A DNA stretch of 64,000 nucleotides from contig CP053716.1 in NCBI GenBank assembly GCA_013201155.1, positions 620,001-684,000 of the forward strand. Reading direction: 5' to 3'. Source of the stretch: Berryella wangjianweii. Its GTDB lineage: Bacteria; Actinomycetota; Coriobacteriia; Coriobacteriales; Eggerthellaceae. The position numbers and the translations under genes were made by a program. The notes beneath the pieces were generated by a model that was given only the letters and a program-made list of their open reading frames with translations, did not search any database and was not told the DNA's origin. This document shows, piece after piece, positions 55,166 to 64,000 of the stretch; positions within the stretch are counted from its first letter, which is position 1, and each line of letters starts with the position of its first letter.

Positions 55166-56020
55166 ATGGCACAGATTCTTTCCGGCAAGGACGTGGCCGC
55201 CGCCATGAAGGAGCGCCTGAGCGCCGACGTGGCCGACCTGAAGGCGAAAGGCGTCCGCCCCACCCTCGCGATTCTGCGTGTGGGCGAGAAGGGCGACCAG
55301 ATCGCCTACGAACGCGGCGCCACCAAACGCTGCGAGGGCATCGGCGTGGGCGTGCGCTCGATGACGCTGGCCGAGGAGGCGACCCAAGTCGAGCTGCTGG
55401 CGGCCATCCGCACGCTGAACGACGACGAGGGCGTGCACGGCGTGCTGCTGCTCAGCCCGCTTCCCGCCCACCTGAACCTGAAGGAGGCCGCGGCCGCCCT
55501 TGATCCCGAAAAGGACGTGGACTCGGCTACGGCCAGCTCGCTGGCCCGTGTGTTCGCCGGAGAGGGCGCGGGCTTCGCGCCCTGCACCGCTCAGGCGTGC
55601 CTGGAGATTCTGCGCCACTACGATATCGCGGTGGAGGGCAAGCACGTGGGCGTGCTGGGCCGAAGCCTGGTGATCGGCCGTCCCGTGGCCCTGATGCTGA
55701 TGCACGAGCATGCCACCCCCACGATCTGCCACTCGCGCTCGGTTGACGCGCACCTGATCACGCACACCTGCGACATCGTGATCGTGGCCGTGGGTCGCGG
55801 CGAGTCCATCGGCGCCTCGTACTTCAGCGAGGGACAGGTGGTGATCGACGTGGGCACCAACTGGAACGCCGAGGCCGGAAAGCTGACAGGCGACGTGCGC
55901 TTCGACGAGGTGGAGCCGTTGGTGGGAGCCATCACGCCCGTGCCGGGAGGCGTAGGTGCCGTCACCACCAGCGTGCTGGCGCAGCACGTGATCCAGGCCG
56001 CACGGCGCCGCCTCGGCTAA
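55166..56020 (+). CDS. folD: bifunctional methylene-THF dehydrogenase / methenyl-THF cyclohydrolase
   Basis: 284 residues, full length. Marks: GVHGVLLLSPLPAHLNLKEA, the dinucleotide loop VLGRSLVIGRPVALML and the C-terminal GVGAVTTSVL. Note that the usual YxxxK lysine segment reads RGATKRCEGIG here. With Fhs and FchA it completes formate-to-methylene-THF conversion. It is convergent with cbiK. Confidence 0.94.
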   Translation: MAQILSGKDVAAAMKERLSADVADLKAKGVRPTLAILRVGEKGDQIAYERGATKRCEGIGVGVRSMTLAEEATQVELLAAIRTLNDDEGVHGVLLLSPLPAHLNLKEAAAALDPEKDVDSATASSLARVFAGEGAGFAPCTAQACLEILRHYDIAVEGKHVGVLGRSLVIGRPVALMLMHEHATPTICHSRSVDAHLITHTCDIVIVAVGRGESIGASYFSEGQVVIDVGTNWNAEAGKLTGDVRFDEVEPLVGAITPVPGGVGAVTTSVLAQHVIQAARRRLG

Positions 56021-56056
56021 CGAGGCGAGACCGGGGGCAGAAAGCGGGCGGGGCGC

Positions 56057-57067
56057 CTACGCCCCCGCAAGGGCCGCGTGCGCATGCCCCACGTACCGGG
56101 CACGCACGGCGGGCAGCTGGCCCAGGCCCTCCACCACGCACACGGGCTCGATGCCCCGCGCCGCCAGAAGACCCGCCAGAGACTCCGGATCGGACGCATC
56201 GGCCATGTCGTTGTGAGCATGGTCGCCCGCCACCAGCATCAGCGGCCGCAGGACCGCACGACGGTACCCCGCGCGCCAGATGGCGTCCGCCGCATCGCGA
56301 AGCGTGATGCGGCCCTCCACCGTCCCCAGGAAGCAGTTGCGCCTTCCCTCGCAGCATAGCGCAGCGGCAACCCGGTCATACAGACGGTCGGCCTCCACAT
56401 ACGTGCCGTGACCCATCAGGCAGAAGGCGCTCGCGCCGTCATCCAGCGCCATCATCGACCGCACGCAAGCATCCACCACGCAATCGACGTCATCGTCGGA
56501 ATCCAGCAGCGGACCGGTCATGCAGACGCGCTCGAACAGCCCGCGCGCGGCCTCCACAGCCGTGCGCACGTCGGCGTACTCCCTGCCGGGAATCAGATGC
56601 GTGCTGACCACGCACACCTCCCGCACGCCCTGCTCGGCACACGCGCTCAGCGCCTCGCCCACCGTGGGCACGCGCCTGCCCTCGCGCCGCTCGATAGCCG
56701 CGATCACCTTGCGCGCGGTGAAGGCCCGCCTCACTTCCCAGGCTGGAAACGCCGCGGCCAGCGCAGCCTCCACACCGCCGATGGCCGCACGGCGACTGTC
56801 GGGATAGCTGGTGCCGAAGCTGGCCACCACCATCACCGGACGACTGCCGGGAACCGCAGGCACGTTCAAGGCCCCGTCCTGCTCCATCTGAGCAGCCAGA
56901 CGCGCAGTCGCCTCCTCGGCCATCTGCTCAACATCCTCACCGACGGCGGAATCGAGGCCTCGGCCCGCATGCTGACCGACCCGCCGTGCGACCCGCTGCT
57001 CAATACGCGGGCCGACCGACGTCTCGATGTGCCGGCCCCCCTCGGCCGCAACGCCCTCGCCCATCAT
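56057..57067 (-). CDS. cbiK: sirohydrochlorin cobaltochelatase (CbiK type)
   Basis: 336 residues if read from the ATG at 57067, which overlaps the HAD gene stop (ATGA). The CbiK fold starts near residue 78: PVMVVASFGTSYPDSR, then VCVVSTHLIPG, FCLMGHGTY and the metal-binding LMLVAGDHAHNDMA. It inserts cobalt into sirohydrochlorin on the anaerobic B12 route. The first 75 residues are not family-like; an internal start around MAEEATARL is possible. There is no signal peptide, unlike periplasmic CbiK relatives. Confidence 0.88.
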   Translation of the reverse strand: MMGEGVAAEGGRHIETSVGPRIEQRVARRVGQHAGRGLDSAVGEDVEQMAEEATARLAAQMEQDGALNVPAVPGSRPVMVVASFGTSYPDSRRAAIGGVEAALAAAFPAWEVRRAFTARKVIAAIERREGRRVPTVGEALSACAEQGVREVCVVSTHLIPGREYADVRTAVEAARGLFERVCMTGPLLDSDDDVDCVVDACVRSMMALDDGASAFCLMGHGTYVEADRLYDRVAAALCCEGRRNCFLGTVEGRITLRDAADAIWRAGYRRAVLRPLMLVAGDHAHNDMADASDPESLAGLLAARGIEPVCVVEGLGQLPAVRARYVGHAHAALAGA

Positions 57068-57747
57068 CCCTCCTGCCCGCCAGCCGTCTTCATCAGGGCC
57101 AGCACGTCAGAGGGACGCGCGGCCCACGCGTCGGGCTGCGAGGCCGCAGCCAGCTGATCGCGCGTGAACATGCCCCACAGCGCCGCCACGCCCATCATGC
57201 TCGCCGCGCGCGCCGCCTGCATGTCGAAGGGGCTGTCGCCCACGTACAGCGTGCGCTCGGGGCGAGCGCCCAGGCGCTCGCAGGCCAACAGCAACGGGTC
57301 GGGCGCGGGCTTGTGCGCAGGGCAGTCGTCAGACCCGATCACGAAGCGGAAGCGCGACGCCAGCCCCACCGTCTCCAAGCCGTGCGCGCACACGCCGCGC
57401 AGCTTGGAGGTAACCACCGCCAGCGGCACGCCTCGCTCATCAAGCCATTCCAGAAGCTCGGACACGCCATCGAAGGCGGCGATCATGTCGTCATGCACCG
57501 TGGCGTTGTACTCCCGGTACACGCGCGAGAGCTCCGCCGCCTGGGCGGGCGTGTCGGCGATGTCGAGCATCTGCCGGTCAAGCGGGATGCCCGAGCTGTC
57601 CATGATGGCCGCATCGGGAAGCTGGCGACCCAGCACCACGCGCGTGGCATGGCGAAACGACGCCAGAATCAGCTCCTGGGTATCGACCACCGTGCCGTCG
57701 TTGTCGAACAGAACCGCATCGGGCGGCCAGGGAAAGGATCGCTGCAT
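57064..57747 (-). CDS. HAD-superfamily phosphatase (phosphoglycolate phosphatase-like)
   Basis: 227 residues. The catalytic loop is LFDNDGTVVDT with Asp15 and Asp17; the cap helix region, VVTSKLRG (motif II), KPAPDP (motif III Lys) and YVGDSPFDMQAARAA (motif IV) follow. Such enzymes hydrolyse small phosphates such as phosphoglycolate; the substrate is not determined by sequence. It sits 12 bases after proS and overlaps cbiK. Confidence 0.88.
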   Translation of the reverse strand: MQRSFPWPPDAVLFDNDGTVVDTQELILASFRHATRVVLGRQLPDAAIMDSSGIPLDRQMLDIADTPAQAAELSRVYREYNATVHDDMIAAFDGVSELLEWLDERGVPLAVVTSKLRGVCAHGLETVGLASRFRFVIGSDDCPAHKPAPDPLLLACERLGARPERTLYVGDSPFDMQAARAASMMGVAALWGMFTRDQLAAASQPDAWAARPSDVLALMKTAGGQEG

Positions 57748-57759
57748 GCCGGAACTCCG

Positions 57760-59511
57760 CTACTCGAACATCAGGTGGTACACGTCGGGCGACACGGCGC
57801 CGGTGCGTGCCGCGCGATGCGCGAAGGATATCGCCTCGGCCACCGACGTCAGGGCCACGTCCTTGCGGGCGCCCGTGCGGCGGTGCTTCACCTCAACCGT
57901 ACCCGCCTGCAGGCCCCGCTTGCCCAGCACCACCTGGATGGGCCAGCCGATCAGGTCGGCGTCGTTGAACTTCACGCCCGCGCGCTCCGAGCGATCGTCG
58001 ATCGCCACCTCGATGCCCAGGTCGGCCAACTCGGCCGCAAGCCTTTCGGCAGCGGGCTGAACCAGGTCGTCGCCCACGGTCAGCGGGATCACGCATACCT
58101 GCGCCGGCGCCACCGAGCTGGGCCACACGATGCCCTGCTCGTCGTGGCACTGCTCCACCACGGCCGCCATCGCGCGCGTCACGCCCACGCCGTAGCATCC
58201 CATGAGGAAGGGCCGCTCGGCGCCGTCCTCGTCCATGAACGTGGCGTTCAGGGCCTCGGAGTACCGCGTTCCCAGCTGGAACACCTGCCCCACCTCGATA
58301 CCGCGAGCGCCCTGCAGGGGCAGCCCGCACGAAGGGCAGCGGTCGCCCGGGCGCACCTGGCACAGGTCGGCCCACTGGCTCACCTCGAAGTGCTCGCCCG
58401 GACGCGCGCCCACGTAGTGGTAGTCGTCCTCGTTGGCGCCCACCACCCACGAGGCCACCGCCTGAAGCGAGCGGTCGGCTACCACGCGCGCGCCCTCAGG
58501 CAGGCCCACCGGGCCCATCGAGCCCTTGTGCAGCCCGAATGTGCTCATCTCATCGTCGTTCAGCAGCGTGAATCCGGGAACCGCCTGCAGGGCCTTGAGG
58601 TCGTTCAGCTCGTGGTCGCCGGGGACGAACAGCACCGTCAGCGCGCCCTCGGCATCCTTGCCGGACAGCGCCTTCACCGTGGACGTGGCGGGAATTCCCA
58701 GGAACGCGGCCAGCTCGGCGATCGTGCGCACGCCAGGCGTGTGCACGCGCTCCAGGGCGGGCACGTCGTGCAGCGTGGGCTCGCACAGGCACTCGGCGGC
58801 CTCGGCGTCGGCCGCGAATCCGCACGGACAATGCGCGATCTCGGCCTCGCCCGCCTCGGCAAGCGCCATGAACTCGCAGGTCACCTTGCCGCCGATCTGG
58901 CCCGAGTCGGCCTCCACCGCGCGCCACTGAAGACCCAGGCGATCCATGATGCGTCCGTAGGCACCGCTCATGTCGTCGTAGGTCCTCTGCAGCGACTCCT
59001 GCGTGGCGTGGAAGCTGTAGGCGTCCTTCATCACGAACTCGCGACTGCGCATCAGCCCGAAGCGGGGTCGGATCTCGTCGCGGTACTTCACCTGCGTCTG
59101 ATACAGGGACAGCGGCAGCTGCTTGTACGAGCGCAGCTCGTTGCGCACCAGCGCGGTGATGATCTCCTCATGGGTGGGGCCCAGGCAGAAGTTCGCATCG
59201 TGGCGATCGACGATCCGCATCAGCTCGGGGCCGTACGCCTCCCACCGCCCGCTCTCGTGCCACAGCTCCGCAGGCTGCAGGATCGGCATCACGATCTTCT
59301 GGGCGCCGATGGCGTCCATCTCCTCCTCCACGATGGCGCGCACCTTGTCCAGCACGCGCATGCCCAGCGGCAGGAACGAGTACAGACCCGAGCCCATCTT
59401 GCGCATCATGCCCGCACGCAGAAGCAGGCGATGGCTGGCCAGCTCCGCGTCGGACGGAACCTCCTTCAGCGTAGGCGCGTACAGACCGCTCAGGCGAATG
59501 ATGTTGATCAT
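57760..59511 (-). CDS. proS: proline--tRNA ligase
   Basis: 583 residues, bacterial type. Motif 2 YRDEIRPRFGLMRSREFVMK, motif 3 GCYGVGVTRAMAAV, and the INS editing insertion between them (ALSGKDAEGALTVLFVPGDHELN). Cys-rich pieces CPCGFAADAEAAECLC and CPSCGLPL flank the insertion. Its ATG overlaps the ispG stop by four bases, so the two are translated together. It charges tRNA-Pro, one species of which is encoded at 10795-10871. Confidence 0.96.
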   Translation of the reverse strand: MINIIRLSGLYAPTLKEVPSDAELASHRLLLRAGMMRKMGSGLYSFLPLGMRVLDKVRAIVEEEMDAIGAQKIVMPILQPAELWHESGRWEAYGPELMRIVDRHDANFCLGPTHEEIITALVRNELRSYKQLPLSLYQTQVKYRDEIRPRFGLMRSREFVMKDAYSFHATQESLQRTYDDMSGAYGRIMDRLGLQWRAVEADSGQIGGKVTCEFMALAEAGEAEIAHCPCGFAADAEAAECLCEPTLHDVPALERVHTPGVRTIAELAAFLGIPATSTVKALSGKDAEGALTVLFVPGDHELNDLKALQAVPGFTLLNDDEMSTFGLHKGSMGPVGLPEGARVVADRSLQAVASWVVGANEDDYHYVGARPGEHFEVSQWADLCQVRPGDRCPSCGLPLQGARGIEVGQVFQLGTRYSEALNATFMDEDGAERPFLMGCYGVGVTRAMAAVVEQCHDEQGIVWPSSVAPAQVCVIPLTVGDDLVQPAAERLAAELADLGIEVAIDDRSERAGVKFNDADLIGWPIQVVLGKRGLQAGTVEVKHRRTGARKDVALTSVAEAISFAHRAARTGAVSPDVYHLMFE

Positions 59512-60590
59512 AGCTTGTCTATCTCCTCTTTCAGCGCGTCCACAACCTCGCGCTCGCTCACCTTTCGTACCACCTTGCCGTTCAGGAACACTACAGCCGA
59601 ACCGTTTCCGCAGGCCACACCCACATCGGCATCACTTGCCTCGCCAGGTCCGTTCACCACGCAGCCCATCACGGCCACCTTCAGCGGCTTGCGCACCTGA
59701 CGCAGGTACCGCTCTACGTTGTCGGCAAGGGGAATCATATCAACCTGGCAGCGTCCGCACGTGGGGCAGCTGATGATTTCCGGCCCGCGCCGACGCAGGT
59801 CCAGGGCCGCCAGCAGCGTCCAGGCCGCACGCACCTCGTTCACCGGGTCGTCGGTCAGCGAGATGCGCAGCGTGTCGCCGATGCCCTGCTCAAGCAGGAT
59901 GCCCAGACCCGCTGCCGACTTGATCGTGCCCTGGAACTGCGTGCCCGCCTCGGTAACGCCGATGTGCAGGGGCACGTGCGGAATCTGGCGCGCCAGCTGG
60001 CGATAGGTGCGCACGGTGGTCATCACGTCGTGGGCCTTGGCGCTCACCACCAGATCGGTGAAGCCCCGCTGCTCGCAGTGGGCCACGTACTCGGCCGCCG
60101 AGGCCGCAAGCTTCTGGGCAAGGTCGAGGTCGGTGCGCTGCGCCATCGCGTTGTCCAGCGAGCCTGCGTTCACGCCGATGCGAATGGGAATGCCCGCCTC
60201 GCGCGCGGCATCCAGCACGGCATCGGTTTTGGCCCAGCCTCCGATGTTGCCCGGGTTGATGCGCAGCTTGGCCGCCCCCCGGCGCGCGGCCTCCACCGCG
60301 ATGCCCGCATCGAAGTGCACGTCGGCCACTACCGGCAGGGAAGAGCGAGCGCACACGGCCTCGAAGGCGTCCAGGCAGCTGCGGCGCGGAATGGCCATGC
60401 GCACGATCTCGCAGCCGGCCTCGGCCAGGTCGTCGATCTGCCGCAGGTTCGCCTCAACATCGGTGGCCTCGGCGTTCAGCATCGACTGCACCGCCACCGG
60501 AGCCCCGCCGCCCACGGCGACGGCGCCCACCATCACGCGGCGCGTAAGCCGGCAGGAACGCGCATCGGATGCACTTTGCGTTGTATCCAT
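59508..60590 (-). CDS. ispG: 4-hydroxy-3-methylbut-2-enyl diphosphate synthase
   Basis: 360 residues, single-domain bacterial form. It reduces MEcPP to HMBPP using a 4Fe-4S cluster; ligands are the two Cys of ISCPTCGRCQ and a later Cys in GCVVNGPGE. The N-terminal TIM barrel (VQSMLNAEATDVEANLRQID) is normal. First gene of the ispG-proS-HAD-cbiK chain. Confidence 0.96.
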   Translation of the reverse strand: MDTTQSASDARSCRLTRRVMVGAVAVGGGAPVAVQSMLNAEATDVEANLRQIDDLAEAGCEIVRMAIPRRSCLDAFEAVCARSSLPVVADVHFDAGIAVEAARRGAAKLRINPGNIGGWAKTDAVLDAAREAGIPIRIGVNAGSLDNAMAQRTDLDLAQKLAASAAEYVAHCEQRGFTDLVVSAKAHDVMTTVRTYRQLARQIPHVPLHIGVTEAGTQFQGTIKSAAGLGILLEQGIGDTLRISLTDDPVNEVRAAWTLLAALDLRRRGPEIISCPTCGRCQVDMIPLADNVERYLRQVRKPLKVAVMGCVVNGPGEASDADVGVACGNGSAVVFLNGKVVRKVSEREVVDALKEEIDKL

Positions 60591-60840
60591 CAGGGAATCC
60601 CCCGTTCATCCACGAACAGCAGAAAGCCGCTCCATCATATCAGCGCGAAGGCCGCGCACCCGGCCCCGTCGACCCGCCGACCGCTCCCAACGCGACAGCG
60701 AAACAACCGCCGGCGATGCGGGCGCGTCATCGACGCGGACGGGCCACGTGGCCTCGTGCGGCTCGCACGAGCGCATCGACAGACACGCCGGCAGGCGGCG
60801 CGTCGGCACGCCCGACCCGCACGCGCATGCCGACCCGCGG
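60591..60840. other. intergenic region upstream of ispG, with extended -10
   Basis: 250 bases. On the minus strand an extended -10 TGATATGAT (TATGAT at 60634-60639) lies about 45 bases before the ispG ATG; no -35. Nothing else recognised. Confidence 0.5.
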
Positions 60841-61947
60841 CTATCCTCCGAACAGGATCCGCTGCACGTCCTTTCCCACCATCACGATGAAGAACAGGTA
60901 GAACAGCCCCATGCCCACCATCGACATGCGACCCATGGCCTTCTCGCTGACCAAGCGCTTCGACAGCTTCTGGTACACCTCGATCACGAAGCGGCCCCCG
61001 TCCAGCGGCGGGATGGGAATGAGGTTCATCACGCCCAGCGACACCGACAGCATGCCCATGAAGCTGAGGAAGCTGGCGAAGCCCGCCTCGGCGGCGGTCT
61101 TCGAGATCACGGCGATGCCCACGATCGAGCTTGAGTTCGATACCGTCTCGGCGGCGGTTTGCGGGTTGAACAGCTGAGCCACGGCCACGGCCACCATGCC
61201 GATGTACGAGAAGCCCGCCTGAATGGCCTGCAGCGGCCCGATGGTGCGGTGAACCACCTCGCCGGTTTGGGTGTTCTGCAGGTCGATGCCGATCACCGAG
61301 TACACCAATACGAAGACCATCAGCGCGAACAGGATGTTCACCGCCACGCCGGCCACCAGGATCACCGAGCGCTTCCAAAACGGCAGCGAGCGGTACTGTT
61401 GGCGGTACTCGCTTTCGAAGAACGCCTCGGGGTCGTCCAGGGGGCGCGCCGCACCCATCTCGGCCGCCTGGGGAACAGGCTGCCCCGAACGCTGCGCACG
61501 GCGGATCTGCCCGCGCGTCGGGCGCACGGCCGGGGTGCGGTAGGTGTTGTGCTCGTCGGACTTCAGCGGGCGCTTCACCGTGCCCCACTCGTCAAGCTCC
61601 TCCAGCGCCTCGTAGGCCTCGTCGTCGGTGATGCCGCAATCCTGAGCCACCTCTTCCATGGTTGCCGTGCCGCGACGGTACACCGACTCCATCGCCTTGG
61701 CGAGGTGGGGACTCATCTCGCCTGGCTCCATGCCGCACACGCGCGCGTACCCGCCCAGCAGCACGGCCGTCACGCCGAAGCGCGTCTCTCCGTACTGGAA
61801 GCCCACCGAAGGGCCCGGCAGCCCCAGCATGAACTCGGTCACGCGCACGCCGAACAGGCGCGAGGCAAGGTAGTGGCCGCCCTCGTGAATGAACACGAGG
61901 AAGCCCAGGGCGATCGTGGCGTATGCGATCATCAGAAGAACGTCCAT
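60841..61947 (-). CDS. rseP: RseP-like site-2 metalloprotease with non-standard middle
   Basis: 368 residues. HEGGH zinc motif at 21-25 in the first membrane helix, NLIPIPPLDGG at 309-319 in the last core helix, and membrane segments about 194-216 and 345-357: a family M50 intramembrane protease. The PDZ domain usually found between the second and third helices is missing (only about 70 residues there, no PDZ pattern). Instead about 90 residues (81-170) are inserted before the second helix, including ATMEEVAQDCGITDDEAYEA, which looks like a winged-helix fold, then a basic linker. It probably cleaves an anti-sigma factor or signal-peptide remnants, but substrate selection must differ from E. 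coli RseP. It lies between dxr and ispG. Confidence 0.88.
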   Translation of the reverse strand: MDVLLMIAYATIALGFLVFIHEGGHYLASRLFGVRVTEFMLGLPGPSVGFQYGETRFGVTAVLLGGYARVCGMEPGEMSPHLAKAMESVYRRGTATMEEVAQDCGITDDEAYEALEELDEWGTVKRPLKSDEHNTYRTPAVRPTRGQIRRAQRSGQPVPQAAEMGAARPLDDPEAFFESEYRQQYRSLPFWKRSVILVAGVAVNILFALMVFVLVYSVIGIDLQNTQTGEVVHRTIGPLQAIQAGFSYIGMVAVAVAQLFNPQTAAETVSNSSSIVGIAVISKTAAEAGFASFLSFMGMLSVSLGVMNLIPIPPLDGGRFVIEVYQKLSKRLVSEKAMGRMSMVGMGLFYLFFIVMVGKDVQRILFGG

Positions 61948-62132
61948 GCAGGGTTCCCTTCGCTTTCCATGCGGCGCAAGGCCGCTTCAGATTCCAGCCC
62001 ATAATGGCACAGCACCCCATCGGGGCCGATGCGTCATGCCCTTGAAACGCAGAACCACCGCATCGTCATGCGAGCCGCACGCAGGCCGCATGCGAACCGC
62101 CCGCACGGCCCGCATGCACAAGCCGCACGGCG

Positions 62133-63332
62133 CTACGCCAGATGCCGGCGCGCGCAGGCACGAGCCCAGACGTCAACGTCCTCCAGCTGCTCGACGCTGC
62201 GCACGGGCTGCACGTCATGGGCCTCCATCACGGCCTCCACGCAGGCGGCTATGCCCAGGTACGAGCAGTCGCCCTTCAGGAAGGCGTCCACTGCCACCTC
62301 GTTCGCAGCGTTCATGGCGCAGGGAAGCGTGCCGCCCGTGCGCCCTGCGGCCTCGGCAAGCGCCAGAGCGCGAAAGGTGTCGGTGTCGGGGGCGTCGAAG
62401 TCAAGGCTCGCCAGCTGGGTGAAGTCAAGCGGGGCGACGGGCGCCTCCCAGCGCTCGGGATACGACAGGGCGTACTGAATGGGAATGCGCATGTCGGTGG
62501 CGCCCAGATGAGCCTTCACCGAACCGTCGCGGAACTCCGCCATCGAGTGGATCACGCTTTGGGGGTGCACCACCACGCGGATGCGGTCGTAGTCCATCCC
62601 GAACAGGTGGTGCGCCTCGATCACCTCAAGCCCCTTGTTCATGAGCGTGGACGAGTCGATCGAGATCTTCGCCCCCATGCTCCAGTTGGGATGCGCCAGG
62701 GCCTGATCAGGCGTGATCGAGCGCAGCTGCTCGCGGGTGCGGCCGCGGAAGGGGCCGCCCGAGGCCGTCAGCCACAGCCGCGACACCTCGTCGGCGCGCT
62801 CGCCGATCAGGCACTGGAACAGGGCGCCGTGCTCGGAATCGACCGGCAGCAGCAGGTCGGTACCGGCGGCAAGCGGCATGATCAGGTCGCCCGCCACCAC
62901 CAGCGACTCCTTGTTGGCCAGGGCAAGCGCCTTGCGCTCGCTGAGCGCCCGGCAGCTGGCGCGCATACCCGCAGCTCCCACCAGGGCGTTTACCACGATG
63001 TCGGCCTCGGGAAGCGCAGCCAGCATCTCCACGGCGGCCGGGCCCGTGCCGAAGGACCCGCGGTCCCCCGCCTCCGCAGCCCATGCGACCAGCTGGTCGG
63101 CAGCGGGGTCACCGGCGGCAGGCGCGCACCCCAAGGCCAGGTGACGCACGTTCAGCTCGCGCGCCTGCTGAAGCAGCGCGGCGGCGCGGGTTCCCGCCGC
63201 CAGGGCCACCACCTCCACCTTGTCGGGATGACGACGCGCGATGTCGAGGGTCTGCACGCCAATCGAGCCGGTAGAGCCCAGCACCACCACGCGACGAGGG
63301 CGACGGGCCCTCGAATCAGGGAAGTCAGACAC
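62133..63332 (-). CDS. dxr: 1-deoxy-D-xylulose 5-phosphate reductoisomerase
   Basis: 399 residues from the GTG at 63332 (AGAGGA seven bases upstream); an in-frame TTG at 63350 is less likely. It converts DXP to MEP with NADPH. The NADPH loop VVVLGSTGSIGVQTLDI, LANKESLVVAGDLIM, DSEHGALFQCL and MGAKISIDSSTLMNKGLEVIEA are all canonical. It lies between cdsA and rseP, the widespread cdsA-dxr-rseP-ispG order. Confidence 0.96.
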   Translation of the reverse strand: MSDFPDSRARRPRRVVVLGSTGSIGVQTLDIARRHPDKVEVVALAAGTRAAALLQQARELNVRHLALGCAPAAGDPAADQLVAWAAEAGDRGSFGTGPAAVEMLAALPEADIVVNALVGAAGMRASCRALSERKALALANKESLVVAGDLIMPLAAGTDLLLPVDSEHGALFQCLIGERADEVSRLWLTASGGPFRGRTREQLRSITPDQALAHPNWSMGAKISIDSSTLMNKGLEVIEAHHLFGMDYDRIRVVVHPQSVIHSMAEFRDGSVKAHLGATDMRIPIQYALSYPERWEAPVAPLDFTQLASLDFDAPDTDTFRALALAEAAGRTGGTLPCAMNAANEVAVDAFLKGDCSYLGIAACVEAVMEAHDVQPVRSVEQLEDVDVWARACARRHLA

Positions 63333-63379
63333 GGAAACGTCCTCTCGCAACGAATCGACGGCTCAGCCGATGGGGCGCA

Positions 63380-64000
63380 TCAGCGAACCAGGGGAATGCA
63401 CCGGAAGATGGTGAGCAGCGCGAAGGCCGCGGTAGCAGTGGTCATCAGCGAATCGCATCGATCGAACAGGCCGCCGTGACCGGGCATGATGGTGCCGGAG
63501 TCCTTGAACCCCACGCTTCGCTTGATGCGGCTTTCGCACAAATCGCCCAGCACGCCGGCAAGTCCGCATGCCAAGCCGATGAACAGGGCCTGCACGATGG
63601 TGATGGACATGCCTGGAATGAAGGCGAATCCGCACCAGGCCGCCATGCACGCCGCCAGCCCGCCCACGAAGCCCTCCCAGCTCTTGTTGGGACTGGTGCG
63701 CGGAGCCATCTTGTGGCGCCCGAAGCGACGCCCCACCAGATAGGCGAACACGTCGTTCGACCAGATGGTGATGAACAGAAGCAGCACCGCCGTGCCGCCG
63801 TGGGGCTCGGGCAGCGCCATGCGCAGCAGCACGATGAACGACAGCTGCATGCCGGTGTACAGGGCGCCCAGCAGGCTGACGCCCACATCCTGCATGCGCG
63901 CACGGTTCCAGAACACGTACCACACGGTAAGGGCGGCCAGCAGCAGCATCGCCACCAGCATGATGCCCTGCAGCCCCCACAGGTAGGCCGCAGGCGGGAA
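63380..64000 (-). CDS. cdsA: phosphatidate cytidylyltransferase, 5' part outside the window
   Basis: The last about 206 codons; the frame is open to the window edge (reading FPPAAYLWGLQG before the first internal Met). Several membrane helices and the CdsA signature near the end: KRSVGFKDSGTIMPGHGGLFDRCDSL, with SPNKSWEGFVGG before it. It makes CDP-diacylglycerol for phospholipids. First gene of the cdsA-dxr-rseP-ispG run as seen here. Confidence 0.94.
   Translation of the reverse strand, partial: FPPAAYLWGLQGIMLVAMLLLAALTVWYVFWNRARMQDVGVSLLGALYTGMQLSFIVLLRMALPEPHGGTAVLLLFITIWSNDVFAYLVGRRFGRHKMAPRTSPNKSWEGFVGGLAACMAAWCGFAFIPGMSITIVQALFIGLACGLAGVLGDLCESRIKRSVGFKDSGTIMPGHGGLFDRCDSLMTTATAAFALLTIFRCIPLVR

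Overview
The window reads as a chromosomal segment of a high-GC actinobacterium of the class Coriobacteriia, most likely Eggerthellaceae-like. This is an inference. It rests on the gene families (a multi-pass membrane LuxR regulator next to a Tat-exported flavoprotein reductase, a class B sortase), on transcription-terminating T-box and CIRCE control elements beside MEP-pathway and pur genes, and on GC-rich codon use. No rRNA gene is present for a direct placement.

Layout. 85-7561 (minus): a small unknown gene, a U32-family protein, cysS, ispF, ispD and clpC, with a CIRCE operator on the clpC promoter. 7697-10871 (minus): lysS fused to a tRNA-binding domain, greA, tatA and tRNA-Pro(CGG). 11143-18598 (minus): a flippase-like membrane protein and a purine cluster purF-purM-purN-xdhC-like-purH. 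18712-21505 (minus): sortase B, a 38-residue membrane protein and glmM. 21926-29833 (minus): rpoB-rpoC with a clear promoter. 30072-31848: an orphan RelB-like antitoxin, then rlmB and a NYN nuclease.

32512-41465 is a complete type II-A CRISPR-Cas locus of visibly lower GC. It holds 37 repeats and 36 spacers, then csn2, cas2, cas1 and cas9 (minus), and a tracrRNA on the plus strand. Immediately upstream of cas9, on the cas strand, lies a well-formed T-box riboswitch whose features point to tRNA-Trp. No other gene lies between it and cas9. This is the most striking item in the window: either a tRNA-responsive leader that reads into the cas operon, or a T-box orphaned when the cas locus arrived.

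41507-43199 is a small phage-like remnant (ASCH protein, a small unknown protein, terminase-small-subunit-like protein) bracketed by a 48-bp imperfect direct repeat. It ends in an orphan promoter with a 13-bp perfect hairpin.

43521-46700: LuxR-type membrane regulator (plus) and convergent Tat lipoprotein flavoenzyme (minus). 47525-51940: DEAD-box helicase (plus), then a UbiB-like kinase and phasin-like protein (minus). 52344-56020 (plus): fhs, fchA, folD, one-carbon tetrahydrofolate metabolism that also supplies formyl groups for PurN and PurH. 56057-64000 (minus): cbiK, a HAD phosphatase, proS, ispG, rseP, dxr and the 3' part of cdsA. Four MEP isoprenoid genes (ispD, ispF, ispG, dxr) are present in two clusters.
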